Of a stretch of DNA of 8,887 bases, positions 6,587 to 8,887 are shown one piece after another (position 1 is the stretch's first letter; every line of letters begins with the position of its first letter). The stretch spans positions 1-8,887 of the forward strand of contig JAEXXY010000404.1 in the NCBI GenBank assembly GCA_023451855.1, given 5' to 3'. Made by a program: the position numbers and the translations under genes. Below the pieces are notes generated by a model that saw nothing but the letters and a program-made list of their open reading frames with translations, ran no database searches and was not told the origin of the DNA. Source of the stretch: Actinomycetes bacterium. Lineage in GTDB: Bacteria; Actinomycetota; Actinomycetes; Actinomycetales; Dermatophilaceae.

Positions 6587-8887
6587 TCAGCGGACCGTGA
6601 GCGTCACCGCTCCCGATGTCGAGGGGTTGTAGGCCCTCGAGCCGGAGTACGTGGCCGTGATGCGATGCGTGCCCCTCGACAGGACCGGCGCCCAGAGGGT
6701 CGCCCTGCCGGAGCGCACCGCGCTCGTGCCGATCACCCGCGAGCCGTCGCGGAAGGTCACCGTTCCGGCGGCGCCGGACGGCGTCAGCCTCGCGGTGAGC
6801 ACCGGCCGGCCGCCGTAGCGGTAGCTGGCCACGGTGGCCGACAGGGCCGTGCGGCTCGCCAGCCCCTTGACGGCGACCGTCACGGTGCCCGAGCGGCTCG
6901 TGAGCGTCGAGGCGTCGCCGGAGTAGGACGCCGTGAACGACGCGGTGCCCCGTGGCAGCCCGGTGACGGGCAGGACCGCCTTGCCGCCGGACACCTTCAC
7001 CGTCCGCAGCGCCTTGCCGTTGTAGCCGAACGTCACGGTCCCGGTGGCCTTCGACGGCGACACCGTGGCCGTCAGCGTCGTGCGGCCGCCGTAGGTGATC
7101 GACGTCGGGCTCGCGGCGAGCCTCGTGCTCGAGGCCCGCTTGACGGTGACCACCTGGGCACGGGCGCCGTCGGCGTTGAGGTGGTGGAGCAGGAGCAGGC
7201 CCTGCGGCTTGTCGACCGCCGCGGTCGACGCGTCGCGGTAGACGTCGAGCGTCGCCCCCGGCAGGTCGGTGTTGAGCAGCGTGCTGTAGTCGCCGAAGGC
7301 GGACAGGCCCGGCGAGGCCAGGCTGATCGTCAGCGGTGCCGTGGCGCTGCCGACCGCGTCGACGGGCCCGCTCTGGCTGTACGACTCGACCCAGTACCGG
7401 ACCCGGGGCGCCGAGCCGGACACCAGGCCGGCGTGCATGAGGGCGCTGACCGCCACCGGCATCGCCAGCGAGTCACTGTTGAAGAGGTCGGTGTCGAACG
7501 AGCCGTCGACGCCGTTGGTCAGCTGGTCGTCGAGGACGTCGCCGAGGTGACCGGGACGCAGGTCGACGAGCTCGGTGAGGAAGTAGTCGTAGTCGTCGGT
7601 CGTGGTCACGTACCGGGTCGTGTACGCGACGGCGTCGGCGGTGCCGTCGCCGTTCGTGTCGAGGAAGACGTCGAACTCGATCTCGCTGCCCGGGGTGCGC
7701 CACGGGCCGTGCGTGCTGATCCCGAAGGTCAGCAGCGCGTCCGCGGGGTCGTCCCAGGCGGCCCAGTCCGAGGCCGAGCCGACGTAGCGCAGGTCGGCCC
7801 CGCGGTCGTCCGCGGTCCCGAGGCAGTCGAGCACCCGGGACGGTGAGCAGTCCGGGATGCGCGGGCTCGTGGCCTGCAGCTGGAACGTGGAGACCGTCGA
7901 CTCGTAGTCCTCCGGGCCGGGGCTCTCCGGGTCGTCCGCGTTGTCCACGCCGGAGCCGGTGAGCGGCAGCGAGGAGTACTGGACCGGGCCCGACCCGGTG
8001 ACCGTCGTGCTCGCGGCCGCCTTCATGCTCGAGGCAGGACGCGGCGCCGACCACACCGGCACGCGGAGGTCCCCGCCCGACGTGCCGTCGACCGGCGACA
8101 GGACGATCCGGCCGCTGGCGTCGGTGCGCTGGTTGCGCATGATGCCGATGTCCGCAGGGTCGGCCGACGCCGCCGGGTCGGAGACCGCGCGCAGCTGCGA
8201 ACGCGTGAACGTCGCGGTGACCGTGACGTCGACCGAGCCGCCTGCGGGCACGCGGACCTGCGACGGGCTGACGGAGTAGGTGGCTCCCGGCGTCGGGTGC
8301 GCCGGGACGTAGTCGAGCGTGTACGTCGCCGAGGTGACGGGCCGCTTGTTGACGACGCGGACCGTCTTGGTCAGCCTCTTCGTCGCCGTGGTGACGGCGA
8401 CCGGGCCGAACGAGACGCTCACGGCCCCCGGGTCGTCGGTGACGTAGGCGAGCGTCGCGGTGTCGACCGCGGCGTCGGCGACGACGCGTCCGGAGCCGAC
8501 GCGCTCGGGACCGTACACCTCGCCGGTGTGGTCCGGGCCGACGAAGACGTCCTGGGTGGCGGTGTTCATGATGGCCGCCTTGACCTCCTCGACGGTCCAC
8601 GAGGGATGGGCGGCGCGCACGAGGGCGGCCTCGCCGGCCACGTGCGGGGAGGCCATCGAGGTGCCGGACTCGGCGATGCCCTCGTCGCCGGTGCCGACGG
8701 CGACCGAGAACGTCGTGACGCCGGGCGCGGCCACGTCGGGCTTGACGCCGCCCGCGACACCGACGCCGCGCGAGGAGAAGCCTGCGAGCTGGTCGATCGC
8801 ACCGTGGTTCGTGACGGTGACGGCGTTGCGCAGCGCGTTGGTCATCGTGACCCGGACCTCGGTGGACGCGTCGAGCTGGGCCTTGAT
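6587..8887 (-). CDS. Secreted subtilisin-like (S8) serine protease, C-terminal 766 residues (partial)
   Basis: The reading frame is open to the right edge of the window, so the start, signal peptide and the catalytic Asp and His lie outside; the ATG at 8845 is internal. The catalytic serine is visible in SGTSMASPHVAG (Ser at visible residue 77, codon 8657-8659), preceded by FSSRG and KPDVAAPG, both typical of S8 peptidases. After the protease domain (to about residue 142) come an Fn3-like beta domain (about 152-225), the stretch ASGRIVLSP...LRVPVWSAPRPAS typical of large actinobacterial subtilases, and a long region with a DTNGDGTAD loop (410-418) that resembles a calcium-binding loop. Two Ig-like repeats close the protein. 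There is no LPxTG motif or C-terminal membrane helix, so it is probably released or held by the Ig-like domains rather than by sortase. It would degrade extracellular proteins; the substrate is unknown. The VOC gene follows closely downstream. Confidence 0.92.
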   Translation of the reverse strand: MKAQLDASTEVRVTMTNALRNAVTVTNHGAIDQLAGFSSRGVGVAGGVKPDVAAPGVTTFSVAVGTGDEGIAESGTSMASPHVAGEAALVRAAHPSWTVEEVKAAIMNTATQDVFVGPDHTGEVYGPERVGSGRVVADAAVDTATLAYVTDDPGAVSVSFGPVAVTTATKRLTKTVRVVNKRPVTSATYTLDYVPAHPTPGATYSVSPSQVRVPAGGSVDVTVTATFTRSQLRAVSDPAASADPADIGIMRNQRTDASGRIVLSPVDGTSGGDLRVPVWSAPRPASSMKAAASTTVTGSGPVQYSSLPLTGSGVDNADDPESPGPEDYESTVSTFQLQATSPRIPDCSPSRVLDCLGTADDRGADLRYVGSASDWAAWDDPADALLTFGISTHGPWRTPGSEIEFDVFLDTNGDGTADAVAYTTRYVTTTDDYDYFLTELVDLRPGHLGDVLDDQLTNGVDGSFDTDLFNSDSLAMPVAVSALMHAGLVSGSAPRVRYWVESYSQSGPVDAVGSATAPLTISLASPGLSAFGDYSTLLNTDLPGATLDVYRDASTAAVDKPQGLLLLHHLNADGARAQVVTVKRASSTRLAASPTSITYGGRTTLTATVSPSKATGTVTFGYNGKALRTVKVSGGKAVLPVTGLPRGTASFTASYSGDASTLTSRSGTVTVAVKGLASRTALSATVASYRYGGRPVLTARLTPSGAAGTVTFRDGSRVIGTSAVRSGRATLWAPVLSRGTHRITATYSGSRAYNPSTSGAVTLTVR
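6590..7138 (-). repeat. Two tandem Ig-like repeats at the protease C-terminus
   Basis: Two units of about 91 residues (coding 6866-7138 and 6590-6865) share the pattern YGGR-x-x-LTA near the start, A-x-GTVTF in the middle and RGT...A-(S/T)-YSG near the end, as in bacterial Ig-like domain family 3 (Big_3_5 type). They diverge at many positions, so this is an old protein-level duplication and not a recent DNA repeat. Such domains usually act as stalks or bind surface polymers. Confidence 0.75.

Noticed and set aside
5651..7846. A 731-codon open frame on the plus strand from the DoxX gene into the protease
   Set aside because: It is antisense to the well-supported VOC and protease genes, overlaps the DoxX gene end and the terminator hairpin, and has an Arg/Val/Gly-rich composition without any recognisable motif.
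8843..8845. ATG at 8845 (minus strand) as the true start of the protease gene
   Set aside because: The frame stays open to the window edge with coding-like residues (IKAQLDASTEVRVT), and a protein starting here would lack the catalytic Asp and His and a signal peptide.
1..8887. tRNA, rRNA, CRISPR, IS ends or phage attachment sites
   Set aside because: I saw no cloverleaf-like segment, spaced repeat array, transposase or integrase motif, or long terminal repeat on either strand.

Overview
The window is very GC-rich throughout. Its coding sequences have almost every third codon position G or C, use GTG starts, and show the short-gap operons and membrane-gene types common in Actinomycetota. I infer a high-GC actinobacterium, possibly a Micrococcales or Intrasporangiaceae-like genus, but nothing here fixes the genus. 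I found no rRNA, tRNA, insertion sequence, CRISPR array or integrase.

Left part (1-752, + strand): the last 31 codons of an unidentified gene, then two small membrane-protein genes that overlap by the tetranucleotide GTGA. The first is a two-helix protein. The second is a one-helix protein with an acidic, low-complexity tail and loosely resembles ArfC-like 'channel accessory' proteins. A 185-bp gap follows, holding a weak hairpin and a possible promoter.

Centre (938-5009, + strand): a two-gene McrBC-type modification-dependent restriction system. The first gene encodes a 937-residue protein whose last third is a clear McrB AAA+ motor and whose first two thirds I cannot assign to a known DNA-recognition domain. 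The second encodes a McrC-like PD-(D/E)xK nuclease subunit. A 25-bp junction separates them and contains three tandem 9-bp units, each carrying a stop codon in the mcrB frame. A strong hairpin covers the mcrC stop codon. No methyltransferase is present, as expected for type IV restriction. Expected action: the N-terminal part of McrB would recognise foreign or modified DNA, the AAA+ ring would translocate on it, and McrC would cut.

Right part: a DoxX/DoxD-type four-helix membrane protein (5140-5733, +), preceded by a recognisable promoter whose -10 box lies within a perfect TACTAC-N5-GTAGTA inverted repeat, a probable repressor operator. A 14-bp stem, probably a bidirectional terminator, separates it from two minus-strand genes that converge on it. 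These are a double VOC (glyoxalase-like) domain protein (5864-6550) and, upstream of it in the same direction, a large secreted subtilisin-like protease. The protease runs off the right edge of the window; its catalytic serine, Fn3-like domain, a calcium-loop-like motif and two C-terminal Ig-like repeats are visible.

The most notable items are the uncharacterised N-terminal half of the McrB-like protein and the operator/promoter of the DoxX gene. The rest looks like ordinary actinobacterial chromosome.
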